A DNA stretch of 7,220 nt, taken from assembly GCA_020056125.1 (NCBI GenBank), contig JAGVIJ010000011.1:1-7220 (forward strand). The letters are read 5' to 3'. The notes beneath the pieces are model-generated. The model saw only the letters and a list, made by a program, of their open reading frames with translations. It did no database searches and was not told where the DNA came from. A program made the translations under genes and the position numbers. The DNA is from a bacterium. Lineage in GTDB: Bacteria; Patescibacteriota; Patescibacteriia; 2-12-FULL-60-25. Of the stretch, positions 1 to 5,889 are shown in pieces. Positions within the stretch are counted from its first letter, which is position 1. Every line of letters starts with the position of its first letter.

Positions 1-986
1 AAAACTCCCATCGGGTCGCTAACCGGTTCGGTTTGAGTCGTACCGATTTTATTTTTGAAGAAAGATTTTTCTGCAGTCTGTTCGCAATCCTCCTCATGAG
101 CTTTTGGCAATTCAGTATAATATAAAACCTCTAAATCATCCGGTGAAAATGCCATAATCGAAACTCCGTGTTTAGCTGCGCCCACGGTGCCCAAGACATC
201 GCCGGATACCGGATCAACGATCTCATAGCCGCTCGGTTGAGACATTAAGAAAGCATTGCATATATCTTCGATTATATCTTTTATGCTCGCCATAGTTTTT
301 CCGCTTTGGCTCAATTTACCTAAAAGATAATCACCCGGAGTTTTGATCAACTGATTGTTGGATAAATCGAAAAAGTATAATGAGCTGATTTCGCCCCGCG
401 CTTCGCCCATAATTATTTTTCCATCCTCGCGCCAAACTAATCCATAAAATGAAGATCTGCTTTTGCCTTGCGCCAAAATTTCATCTTGGCCGGTGGCTAG
501 CGTCAGGCGATGCGCGTAGTAATTATCAATTCCATCTTGCGGCGCGTAGGCTTGATCCCAAATAAAAAGTTGGGTTTGATCCGGCGAATAAGTAAGACTC
601 AAGACTTGCCGCTTGGGGATAAATAAATCTTTGAGTTGTTTGGTGGCTAAATCCAGAATTTGAAGTTTGCTTTCAAGATTGACGAGCAAGGATTTTTTAT
701 CCGGACTTAGTTCAATTTGAATGGGGTATTCGCCGACCTGGCCGACTTCAGCCAGAATCTCGGGTTCGGCTTGCCCGACTTTGCGCAAAATTTGAACTGT
801 GGGCCAAGATCGCGCATCATTTTCCACCTTCTTTATTTCTTGCGTGTAAATCAGTGCTGTAGCGCCCGCCGGTTGAGATGGAGCGGAAAATTTTTGTTGC
901 CATAAGCCGAATCCAATGGCTAAGACGAGTACAAGGCCAACGAGGATGGGGGCTAATTTCCTGTGACTTTTGGGTGCAGTTTCCAT
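1..986 (-). CDS. Membrane-anchored beta-propeller-like protein (partial, 3' end outside window)
   Basis: The minus strand is open from an ATG at 986-984 to the window edge, giving 328 codons with no stop, so the C-terminus is missing. The protein starts with a short basic stretch (METAPKSHRK) followed by one hydrophobic segment at about residues 11-29. That pattern fits an uncleaved signal anchor with the rest outside the membrane. The body has recurring strand-turn units around SPDKKSLLV (94-102), SPDQTQLFI (134-142), REDGKIIMG (186-194), SQSGKTMAS (226-234) and SPDDLEVLY (281-289). These are typical of WD40/PD40/TolB-type propeller blades, spaced about 40-50 residues apart. No catalytic motif is visible. 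Function is unknown; such proteins often mediate binding in the envelope. It is transcribed away from the glycan operon, downstream of the tRNA and its hairpin. No Shine-Dalgarno is present. The reading frame is well supported, the fold moderately, and the role not at all. Confidence 0.8.
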   Translation of the reverse strand, partial: METAPKSHRKLAPILVGLVLVLAIGFGLWQQKFSAPSQPAGATALIYTQEIKKVENDARSWPTVQILRKVGQAEPEILAEVGQVGEYPIQIELSPDKKSLLVNLESKLQILDLATKQLKDLFIPKRQVLSLTYSPDQTQLFIWDQAYAPQDGIDNYYAHRLTLATGQDEILAQGKSRSSFYGLVWREDGKIIMGEARGEISSLYFFDLSNNQLIKTPGDYLLGKLSQSGKTMASIKDIIEDICNAFLMSQPSGYEIVDPVSGDVLGTVGAAKHGVSIMAFSPDDLEVLYYTELPKAHEEDCEQTAEKSFFKNKIGTTQTEPVSDPMGV

Positions 987-1024
987 AGGGATAAAGGATG
1001 AGTGAATAAGGTTGAGTGATTTTA

Positions 1025-1053
1025 AGATTACCATTGGAAAGGCATTAAATCAA
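1025..1053 (-). promoter_or_regulatory. Putative sigma70-type promoter of the propeller gene
   Basis: Read on the minus strand, TTGATT (1053-1048) matches the -35 consensus at four of six bases. It is followed after 17 bp by TAATCT (1030-1025), which matches TATAAT at four of six and is preceded by TGG, an extended -10 arrangement. Transcription would start near 1018 and leave a leader of about 31 nt before the ATG at 986. The -35 hexamer lies inside the hairpin at 1047-1081. This is a motif match only. Confidence 0.38.
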
Positions 1054-1081
1054 GACACCCCATTGCGGGGTGTCTTGATTT
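1047..1081 (-). terminator. Perfect 15-bp hairpin, likely tRNA-Lys terminator
   Basis: The arms at 1047-1061 and 1067-1081 are exactly complementary over 15 bp, with a 5-nt loop (1062-1066). The stem is GC-rich next to the loop and AT-rich at its base. On the minus strand the 3' arm ends in TTT followed by AA, so the U-tract is short. The hairpin begins at the last base of the tRNA CCA, the right place to end tRNA transcription and separate it from the propeller gene. Because it is symmetric it could also act on plus-strand transcripts, but no upstream plus-strand gene is visible. Confidence 0.72.
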
Positions 1082-1156
1082 GGTGACTCGGGCGGGGATC
1101 GAACCCGCGACCGTCAGCTTAAAAGGCTGCTGCTCTACCGACTGAGCTACCGAGCC
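1081..1156 (-). tRNA. tRNA-Lys (anticodon TTT)
   Basis: The minus strand folds into a standard cloverleaf of 76 nt including an encoded CCA. The acceptor stem pairs GGCTCGG (1156-1150) with CCGAGTC (1091-1085), with one G-U pair, then discriminator A and CCA (1083-1081). The D arm has GCTC/GAGC, and the T arm has GCGGG/CCCGC around TTCGATC. The anticodon loop is CTTTTAA with anticodon TTT at 1123-1121, which reads AAA/AAG lysine codons. The outermost anticodon-stem pair (27-43) appears to be a G-A mismatch; the other four pair. No intron is present. No convincing promoter was found upstream on the minus strand. Confidence 0.95.
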
Positions 1157-1173
1157 TAGCGAGAGACGAATAG

Positions 1174-1187
1174 ATGAGCTTGCTCAT
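1174..1187. repeat. Short dyad in the tRNA/GT4 divergent spacer
   Basis: ATGAGC-TT-GCTCAT is a perfect 6-bp inverted repeat with a 2-bp spacer. It sits 17 bp upstream of the tRNA 5' end, in the 150-bp spacer between the divergent tRNA gene and the glycosyltransferase operon. The position would suit an operator, but a 6-bp dyad can occur by chance and no second copy was seen. Confidence 0.3.
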
Positions 1188-1244
1188 TCACTTTGCCGGG
1201 TCTAGTTTGAAACGAACGACGCTTGAGCCGATTCCAAGCCGTAT

Positions 1245-1272
1245 TTCAAATTATCCGAATTTGCGGTATGAT
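1245..1272 (+). promoter_or_regulatory. Putative promoter of the GT4-translin-GT2-murD operon
   Basis: TATGAT at 1267-1272 matches the -10 consensus at five of six bases. TTCAAA at 1245-1250, 16 bp upstream, matches the -35 consensus at four of six. Transcription would start near 1279, about 28 nt before the chosen ATG at 1307. The location just ahead of the first gene of a tightly packed operon supports it, but the -35 is weak. Confidence 0.38.
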
Positions 1273-1306
1273 CTTACTAGATTTTCAAAAAAAAATCAAT
1301 ACCTAC

Positions 1307-2428
1307 ATGCGAATAGCAATGATTGGCGCTAAGGGCATACCGGCCGCGACCGCGCAGGGCGGCGGGATTGAAAGCCACGTAGAAATGCTGGCTGTGCATT
1401 TAACGCGCCTGGGTCATCATCTGACTGTGTACGTTCGTCCCTATGCCAATCCTGAACGCAGGAAAATTTGGGAGAATATTCGGCTGATTACGCTCCCCTC
1501 AATTCGCAGTAAAAATTTAGATACCATCACGCATGTTTTTTTATCTTCCATCCACGTCCTATTCCAAAAAGTTGACATCATTCATTACCACGGCGTGGGT
1601 CCGTCCACGTTGGCTTGGATCCCGCGCCTCTTTAAACCGCACGCTAAAATCGTAGTCACCTTTCATTCGCGCGATCAATTCCACGAAAAATGGAACTGGC
1701 TGGCGCGTTTGTATTTGGCCTTTGGCGAATGGACAACTTGCCATTTTCCTCATCTGACCATTGCGGCGCCGCATCACCTCAAATTATTTTGCGAAAAAAT
1801 GTACGGTCGCAGGGCGGTTTACATCCCCAACGCCGTAGATCTTCCAAATCAGGTTCCGGGCACTTCATACTTAAAACAATTGGGCGTAAAACCCGATGAC
1901 TATCTGATGACTTTGGGACGGTTGTTGCCGGTCAAAGCCCAGGATGATGCCATCCAAGCTTTTGTTAATGTGCGAACCGACAAAAAACTTTTGATTGTCG
2001 GAGAAGCCACGCCGGATAGTTTGGAATATAAAGTGAAGTTGGAGCGCCTGGCCATGAAGGACGAGCGCGTGATTTTATTGGGTGAAAAAACCGGCGAAGA
2101 ATTACAGCAACTCCTGGCGCATTGTTTTTGTTTGATTCATCCGTCGCGCGTGGAGGGCTTATCCATGGCCGTGCTTGAGGCTATGGCGCACGGCCGACTG
2201 GTGGTGATGAGCGATATCCCGGGCAACCGCGAATTGGTTGATCATTCGGGCGTGGCTTATCCTTCGGGCGATGTCAAAGCGCTGGAACAAATTTTGAATT
2301 GGATTTTATCCGACCCGGTCATGGTGCGCATCCGTGGAGCACGCGCGCGCGAGGTGGTGGAAAAGGTTTATAATTGGAATGCTATCGCTCTTAAAACCGA
2401 AGCTGAATATCATAAATTACTTGTATGA
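1307..2428 (+). CDS. GT4-family glycosyltransferase (GT-B fold)
   Basis: This 373-residue protein probably transfers a sugar from a nucleotide-sugar donor to a lipid-linked or polysaccharide acceptor at the cytoplasmic membrane face. The N-terminal half has the GT-B acceptor-domain features MRIAMIGAKGIPA (1-13) and GGGIESHVE (18-26), plus an HYHGVGP loop (93-99). The C-terminal donor domain has IPNAVD (173-178), TLGRLLPVK (202-210) and the retaining-enzyme EX7E motif, E283 and E291, within HPSRVEGLSMAVLEAMAHG. An in-frame TTG at 1223 could add 28 residues. It is rejected because the ATG at 1307 places the Rossmann strand at the N-terminus, as is normal for the family, and keeps the putative promoter outside the gene. 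The stop overlaps the next start by 4 nt (ATGA), implying translational coupling. Donor and acceptor cannot be told from the sequence. Confidence 0.92.
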   Translation: MRIAMIGAKGIPAATAQGGGIESHVEMLAVHLTRLGHHLTVYVRPYANPERRKIWENIRLITLPSIRSKNLDTITHVFLSSIHVLFQKVDIIHYHGVGPSTLAWIPRLFKPHAKIVVTFHSRDQFHEKWNWLARLYLAFGEWTTCHFPHLTIAAPHHLKLFCEKMYGRRAVYIPNAVDLPNQVPGTSYLKQLGVKPDDYLMTLGRLLPVKAQDDAIQAFVNVRTDKKLLIVGEATPDSLEYKVKLERLAMKDERVILLGEKTGEELQQLLAHCFCLIHPSRVEGLSMAVLEAMAHGRLVVMSDIPGNRELVDHSGVAYPSGDVKALEQILNWILSDPVMVRIRGARAREVVEKVYNWNAIALKTEAEYHKLLV

Positions 2429-2994
2429 ACACATTTTCTTTTTCTCAAATGTCGAGCAAATATAAAAAGCGCGTGAGCGGCCGCCGCGCCATGGCTCTGC
2501 GCGCAGGCGTGGTGTTGAGTTCGGCTAAGCGCGCCATCTTTGCCTTGCATCGCCAGGATGAGCGCCAAGCCGCTCAAGAATTAAACGCAGCGCGCGCGGC
2601 TTGTGCGGCCGGAGCCAAACATTTCCGCGTGGATTTAACCGAGGGCGGCGAAGGCGTGTGGCGCGCAGCTTTGGAAGAATATTGCGAAGCTATTTTGTTT
2701 TTTGAATTCATGACGCGCGGATCCATTCAGTCCGCCAAACTACCCACGGATGATCCGGAAATAGTGATTGGCGGCTTGTCTGATTTTACCGGAGAGCTGG
2801 CGCGCCAAGCAGTGCTCAAGGCCACGGCGCATGATAAGCAGGCTGTGGAAGATATGCATTTAGCCACGCGCGACATTATCGCAATTTTGTTGAAGTTGGA
2901 TCTCACGGGTAATGTGCGCAATAAATTTGATCAGGCTAAACGGAATCTACGCCACTTGGAAGAGTTGCGTTATGATTTGTCGTTGCGCGTATGA
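2425..2994 (+). CDS. Translin/Trax-family protein, possible RNase
   Basis: The 189-residue all-helical sequence matches translin superfamily landmarks. The N-terminal helix pair around RRAMALRAGVV and ALHRQDERQAAQEL (20-52) corresponds to the helix that carries a conserved HRGD-like turn in translins. GGLSDFTGELARQAV (116-130) matches the conserved segment before the third helical block. VRNKFDQAKRNLRHLEELRY (164-183), followed by DLSLR, closely resembles the translin ending LRKRFDGLKYDVKKVEE...YDLSIR. EEYCEA (84-89) aligns with the Trax EYVEA segment whose two glutamates are catalytic, giving E85 and E88. D150 in TRD aligns with the third Trax acidic residue. Known relatives form octameric RNA/DNA-binding shells, and Trax subunits cleave RNA. 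Nuclease activity here is inferred from those residues. The gene overlaps both neighbours by 4 nt, so it is made together with two glycosyltransferases, an unexpected setting. No second translin/Trax gene is in the window, so a homo-oligomer is likely. Confidence 0.85.
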   Translation: MNTFSFSQMSSKYKKRVSGRRAMALRAGVVLSSAKRAIFALHRQDERQAAQELNAARAACAAGAKHFRVDLTEGGEGVWRAALEEYCEAILFFEFMTRGSIQSAKLPTDDPEIVIGGLSDFTGELARQAVLKATAHDKQAVEDMHLATRDIIAILLKLDLTGNVRNKFDQAKRNLRHLEELRYDLSLRV

Positions 2995-3665
2995 GCAAAA
3001 ATAATTTTAAATCTGCGGCCGCCATTGTGCCGGCTTATAACGAGGAGAAAACCATCGGCCAGGTGGTCAAAATTTTGGTGGCATCAAATCGTTTTTCAGA
3101 TATCATCGTGATTTCCGATGGCTCAACTGACCGCACATCTGAAGTGGCGCGCAAGTATGGAGCCACGGTAACGCATCAATTTCCCATCAATCGCGGCAAG
3201 GGCGCGGCGCTACAACACGGCGTAGGGCACACTGAAGCGGAGATTATATTTTTTTGCGATGCGGATCTAATCGGCTTCACTCCCGAGCACATCAATTCAA
3301 TTCTTGATCCGGTGATTCAAGGCAAGTTGGCCATGAACGTTGGTTTGCGCGATCGCGGCCGCTTTATCACAACGCTGATGCGGTATCTGCCTTTAATCGG
3401 CGGCGAACGCGCTTTGCGCCGCCAAGTGTTTAAAAAGATTCAAGATCGGCATTTGCGCGGCTTTATGGTTGAGTCAGCGCTGAATTATTATTGCCGCAGC
3501 CGCAAACTGCCTTATGGCACAGTGGTGGAAACCGGCCTGACCATGCGCAAAAAAATGCAAAAAGTCGGGGTGTGGCGCGGACTGGCGCAATATGTGGGCA
3601 TGACTATGCAAGTCGTGAAAGCTATGCTAATTGTCAGGTGGGATCGATTGTTCGGACGATTTTAA
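2991..3665 (+). CDS. GT2-family glycosyltransferase (GT-A fold)
   Basis: This 224-residue protein has the GT-A core of family 2, similar to dolichyl/polyprenyl-phosphate sugar transferases. AAAIVPAYNEEKTIGQVV (9-26) is the nucleotide-binding start. IISDG-type strand IVISDGSTDRTSEVA (39-53) follows, then NRGKGAALQHGV (67-78) and the metal-binding DAD motif at 90-92 in FFCDADL. GGERALRRQVF (137-147) resembles the acceptor-side SGxRA(L/F)RR segment of the family. There is no clear C-terminal membrane helix; the last 25 residues are only amphipathic and basic, so peripheral membrane attachment is possible. Likely role: making a lipid-linked sugar or glycosylating an envelope component alongside the GT4 enzyme two genes upstream. 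The ATG overlaps the translin stop (ATGA), and no Shine-Dalgarno is present. Substrate is unknown. Confidence 0.9.
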   Translation: MSKNNFKSAAAIVPAYNEEKTIGQVVKILVASNRFSDIIVISDGSTDRTSEVARKYGATVTHQFPINRGKGAALQHGVGHTEAEIIFFCDADLIGFTPEHINSILDPVIQGKLAMNVGLRDRGRFITTLMRYLPLIGGERALRRQVFKKIQDRHLRGFMVESALNYYCRSRKLPYGTVVETGLTMRKKMQKVGVWRGLAQYVGMTMQVVKAMLIVRWDRLFGRF

Positions 3666-3674
3666 TTCACGGGC

Positions 3675-5039
3675 ATGTTGAATTTTAAGGATCAAAAAAT
3701 ACTAATCTTGGGTTTAGGGCAGTTTGCCCAAGGCAGCGGGATTTCAGCCGCCTTATTTTTTGCGCGCCAAGGTTTGGCCGTGCGAGTGACGGATCAAAAA
3801 ACCGCCAAAGACTTGGGCGCAAACGTGGCGCGGCTCAAAAAATTTAAAAATGTAAAATTAATTTTAGGCCAACATCGCACCGAGGATATTCGTTGGGCTG
3901 ATGTGATTGTGCGCAACCCGCGCGTACGCCCGAATTCGCCGGAGATGAAACTGGCGAGCCGGCTCGGCAAACACATCACGTCTGACATCGCGCTGTTTAT
4001 GCAAGCGTGTCCCTGCAAAATTATCGGCGTGACCGGCACGCGCGGCAAAAGCACAACTACGGCTTTAATCGGCGAGATGCTGAAAAAATCCGGCCGCCGG
4101 GTCTGGGTGGGCGGGAACATTTTGGTTTCGCCGCTGACTTTTCTCTCCCAAGTTAAAAAGGGAGATATTTGCGTATTGGAACTTTCCAGCTGGCAATTGG
4201 AATCCACGGGCCTGCTGGGTTTGGCGCCGCAGATCGCCGTGATCACCAATATCATGCGCGACCATTTGAATTCTTATGAAGGCATGGATGATTACGCCGA
4301 GGCTAAAGCGCAAATTTTCCGCCATCAAAAACCCGAGGATGTTTTGATTTTGAATCATGATGATGCGCGCTTGCGAGATTTTGCCGCGCAAGCACCCAGC
4401 CGAATTTTGTCTTTTTCTAAACCCCGCCCTAATTCGCGCGAATTAGAGATAGGATATCCACAGCCGGAGAAATCAATAAAGATTGTGACTCGTCAACAAT
4501 TAAAATTATTGGGCGCGCACAATGAGATGAACGTCTTAGCCGCGGCTTTGGCCGCGCGAACTGCGGGCGCGAGCATGTCCGCGATTAGGAAAGCGGCGCG
4601 GAATTTTAAGGGCTTGGAAAATCGGTTGGAAACCATCAAAACCGCGCGCGGTATTCGTTTCGTAAACGACACCACCTCAACCACGCCTGATGCGACCATA
4701 GCTGCGCTCAAGGCTCTAACGCCCGTGGCTAAGAAGATTCATCTGATTGCCGGCGGAGCGGATAAAGAATTGGAATTTGATGAATTGGCGCGCGAGATTA
4801 AGCGCCATAAAGTTTTAATAACTTTATTTGCAGGCACGGCGTTCAATAAATTTTCCAAAGCTTTAAAAAAAGCCGGTGTCTCGTTCAGCGCGACAACATC
4901 CATGAAGCAGGCGCTGGAGTATCATCTCAAAAATGCCAAGACAGGGGATTGCATTTTACTTTCTCCGGGTTGCGCCTCATTCGGTTTATTTAAAAATGAA
5001 TTTGATCGCGGGGAACAATTCTACCGATTGGTTCGGTAG
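3675..5039 (+). CDS. murD: UDP-N-acetylmuramoyl-L-alanine--D-glutamate ligase
   Basis: MurD adds D-glutamate to UDP-MurNAc-L-Ala in the cytoplasm using ATP, the second amino-acid step of peptidoglycan precursor synthesis. The 454-residue length fits. The N-terminal Rossmann-like domain starts KILILGLGQFAQGSG (8-22). The central ATPase domain has the P-loop GVTGTRGKSTT (118-128), LELSSWQLE (168-176), the TNIMRDHLNSY metal/ATP segment (191-201) and AHNEMNVLAA (281-290). The C-terminal domain has GLENRLETI (313-321), IAGGADKELEF (358-368) and LLSPGCASFGLFKNEFDRG (428-446). Two points differ from textbook enzymes: NDTTSTTP (331-338) replaces the usual NDSKATN, losing its lysine, and GLENR replaces GLPHR. 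The P-loop and other key residues remain, so an active enzyme is likely. It begins 9 nt after the GT2 gene and ends inside a terminator hairpin. Confidence 0.95.
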   Translation: MLNFKDQKILILGLGQFAQGSGISAALFFARQGLAVRVTDQKTAKDLGANVARLKKFKNVKLILGQHRTEDIRWADVIVRNPRVRPNSPEMKLASRLGKHITSDIALFMQACPCKIIGVTGTRGKSTTTALIGEMLKKSGRRVWVGGNILVSPLTFLSQVKKGDICVLELSSWQLESTGLLGLAPQIAVITNIMRDHLNSYEGMDDYAEAKAQIFRHQKPEDVLILNHDDARLRDFAAQAPSRILSFSKPRPNSRELEIGYPQPEKSIKIVTRQQLKLLGAHNEMNVLAAALAARTAGASMSAIRKAARNFKGLENRLETIKTARGIRFVNDTTSTTPDATIAALKALTPVAKKIHLIAGGADKELEFDELAREIKRHKVLITLFAGTAFNKFSKALKKAGVSFSATTSMKQALEYHLKNAKTGDCILLSPGCASFGLFKNEFDRGEQFYRLVR

Positions 5040-5045
5040 ATTTTT
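5020..5045 (+). terminator. Intrinsic terminator overlapping the murD stop
   Basis: TCTACCGA (5020-5027) pairs perfectly with TCGGTAGA (5033-5040) around a 5-nt loop, followed directly by five T residues (5041-5045). The murD stop codon TAG (5037-5039) lies inside the 3' arm, so the last codons of murD double as terminator. It separates the glycan operon from the heat-shock operon. Confidence 0.87.
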
Positions 5046-5047
5046 AG

Positions 5048-5056
5048 TTATCCACA
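5048..5056 (+). promoter_or_regulatory. Isolated DnaA-box consensus match
   Basis: TTATCCACA matches the DnaA-box consensus TTATNCACA exactly. It lies 3 bp after the murD terminator T-tract and about 100 bp upstream of the hrcA promoter. Only this single exact copy was seen in the intergenic region, so it is not an origin by itself. It could be a DnaA-regulated site or coincidence. Confidence 0.3.
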
Positions 5057-5147
5057 ATTTTAAATCCCCAAAACTCCTCTCAACTCAGCCCTATTTTTAA
5101 TTAGGTGTTTCAATATCGTCACGATCGTACAAATTGTGTAACAGTGG

Positions 5148-5161
5148 TTGGCTCTTGCCAA
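5148..5161. repeat. Dyad next to the CIRCE-like element
   Basis: TTGGC-TCTT-GCCAA is a perfect 5-bp inverted repeat with a 4-bp spacer, one base upstream of the CIRCE-like operator. Its half-sites (TTGGC) resemble the outer ends of the operator arms (TTAGC and, on the minus strand, TTGGC), so it could be a second weak HrcA site. It also overlaps the putative -35 of the hrcA promoter. Confidence 0.35.
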
Positions 5162-5184
5162 GTTAGCAGTCATGGTGTTAAACT
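5155..5184 (+). promoter_or_regulatory. Putative hrcA-grpE-dnaK promoter
   Basis: TTGCCA at 5155-5160 matches the -35 consensus at five of six bases. Eighteen bp downstream, TAAACT (5179-5184) matches the -10 consensus at four of six and is preceded by TGT (5176-5178), an extended -10. Transcription would start near 5191, only about 8 nt before the hrcA ATG. The -10 lies within the CIRCE-like operator, so bound HrcA would block polymerase directly. Confidence 0.5.
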
Positions 5185-5189
5185 GCCAA
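5163..5189. promoter_or_regulatory. CIRCE-like HrcA operator
   Basis: TTAGCAGTC (5163-5171), a 9-bp spacer and AACTGCCAA (5181-5189) have the exact geometry of CIRCE (TTAGCACTC-N9-GAGTGCTAA). The left arm matches consensus at eight of nine positions and the right arm at six of nine. The two arms pair with each other at seven of nine. The left C-to-G change is matched by a G-to-C change on the right, so the dyad is preserved. It ends 9 bp before the hrcA start, where HrcA autoregulation predicts it. Confidence 0.8.
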
Positions 5190-5198
5190 TTATTAAAT

Positions 5199-5888
5199 AT
5201 GCAAGACCACCTAAAAAAACTAATGCGTTTAGTGGTTGAAGAAGTGGTTGAAACCGGCGAGCCAGCCGGCTCTCAACACCTGGTTGAAAAATACCATCTG
5301 GAGGTCAGCCCGGCCACGGTGCGCAATTGGTTTGCGGCTCTGGATCAGGAGGGTTATTTGACCCAACCCCATGCCTCATCCGGCCGCGTGCCCACGGAAA
5401 AGGGCTATCGTTTTTATCTCAAAGAGCTGATGGAAGAGCGCGGGCTCAAACGCCGCGAAGAGCAGGATCTGGAATCCGCCACCAATCAATTCAGCCAAAC
5501 AGCTGACAGCATGAAGCGCTTGACGCATGCGGTCTCGGACCTGACTGATCATGCCGTGATCATGGTCCGGCGCGATGGCAGTATCTTTTCATCGGGCATG
5601 GCGCGGCTTTTTTCCCAGCCCGAATTTGTGGAGCAGGAGATGGTGGTAAGTTTCGGCGGCATGTTTGATCATATCGGCGAAATCATGGGGCAAATGATGG
5701 GTCAACAATTCGCCGAACCCACGGCCCTGATCGGCGATGACTGTCCCTTTGGCAAAGAGTGCGGTTCCGTGGTGCTCAATCTGAATAATGAAACACTCCT
5801 GGGTTTGGTCGGACCCATGCGCATGAATTATGGCCACAGTTTTGCGCTCTTAAGACAAATTCAAGAATTAATTGATCAAGCTGAATAA
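5199..5888 (+). CDS. hrcA: Heat-inducible transcription repressor HrcA, short form
   Basis: HrcA binds CIRCE and represses chaperone operons; in known systems GroEL or stress controls its activity. The N-terminal winged-helix domain is clear: LMRLVVEEVVETGEPAGSQ (8-26), VSPATVRNWFAALDQEGYL (36-54) and TQPHASSGRVPTEKGYRFY (55-73), the family signature. The C-terminal part keeps HrcA features (ARLFSQPEFVEQE, 135-147; LLGLVGPMRMNYGHS, 200-214) but the protein is only 229 residues against about 340 for typical HrcA. The dimerisation/GAF-like region is therefore shortened. ATG 5199 is chosen over in-frame TTG 5148 and ATG 5172 because those would place the CIRCE-like operator inside the gene, and because homology starts near 5199. 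No Shine-Dalgarno is present and the predicted leader is about 8 nt. grpE follows after 1 nt. Confidence 0.92.
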   Translation: MQDHLKKLMRLVVEEVVETGEPAGSQHLVEKYHLEVSPATVRNWFAALDQEGYLTQPHASSGRVPTEKGYRFYLKELMEERGLKRREEQDLESATNQFSQTADSMKRLTHAVSDLTDHAVIMVRRDGSIFSSGMARLFSQPEFVEQEMVVSFGGMFDHIGEIMGQMMGQQFAEPTALIGDDCPFGKECGSVVLNLNNETLLGLVGPMRMNYGHSFALLRQIQELIDQAE

Positions 5889-5889
5889 T

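Noticed and set aside
717..905. Plus-strand 62-codon open frame
   Set aside because: It lies opposite the propeller gene, whose frame has an N-terminal membrane anchor and repeated blade motifs.
1223..1306. TTG-initiated N-terminal extension of the GT4 gene (28 residues)
   Set aside because: The extension has no family similarity and overlaps the putative promoter; ATG 1307 gives the normal Rossmann-strand start.
3794..4391. Overlapping open frames on the minus strand within murD
   Set aside because: They lie antisense to a strongly conserved murD and show no recognisable domain; they are shadow frames.
5148..5198. TTG-initiated extension of hrcA
   Set aside because: It would place the CIRCE-like operator and promoter inside the coding region; the HrcA homology begins near ATG 5199.
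5872..5889. TTG start for grpE inside hrcA
   Set aside because: It adds six residues without support; ATG 5890 directly follows the hrcA stop.
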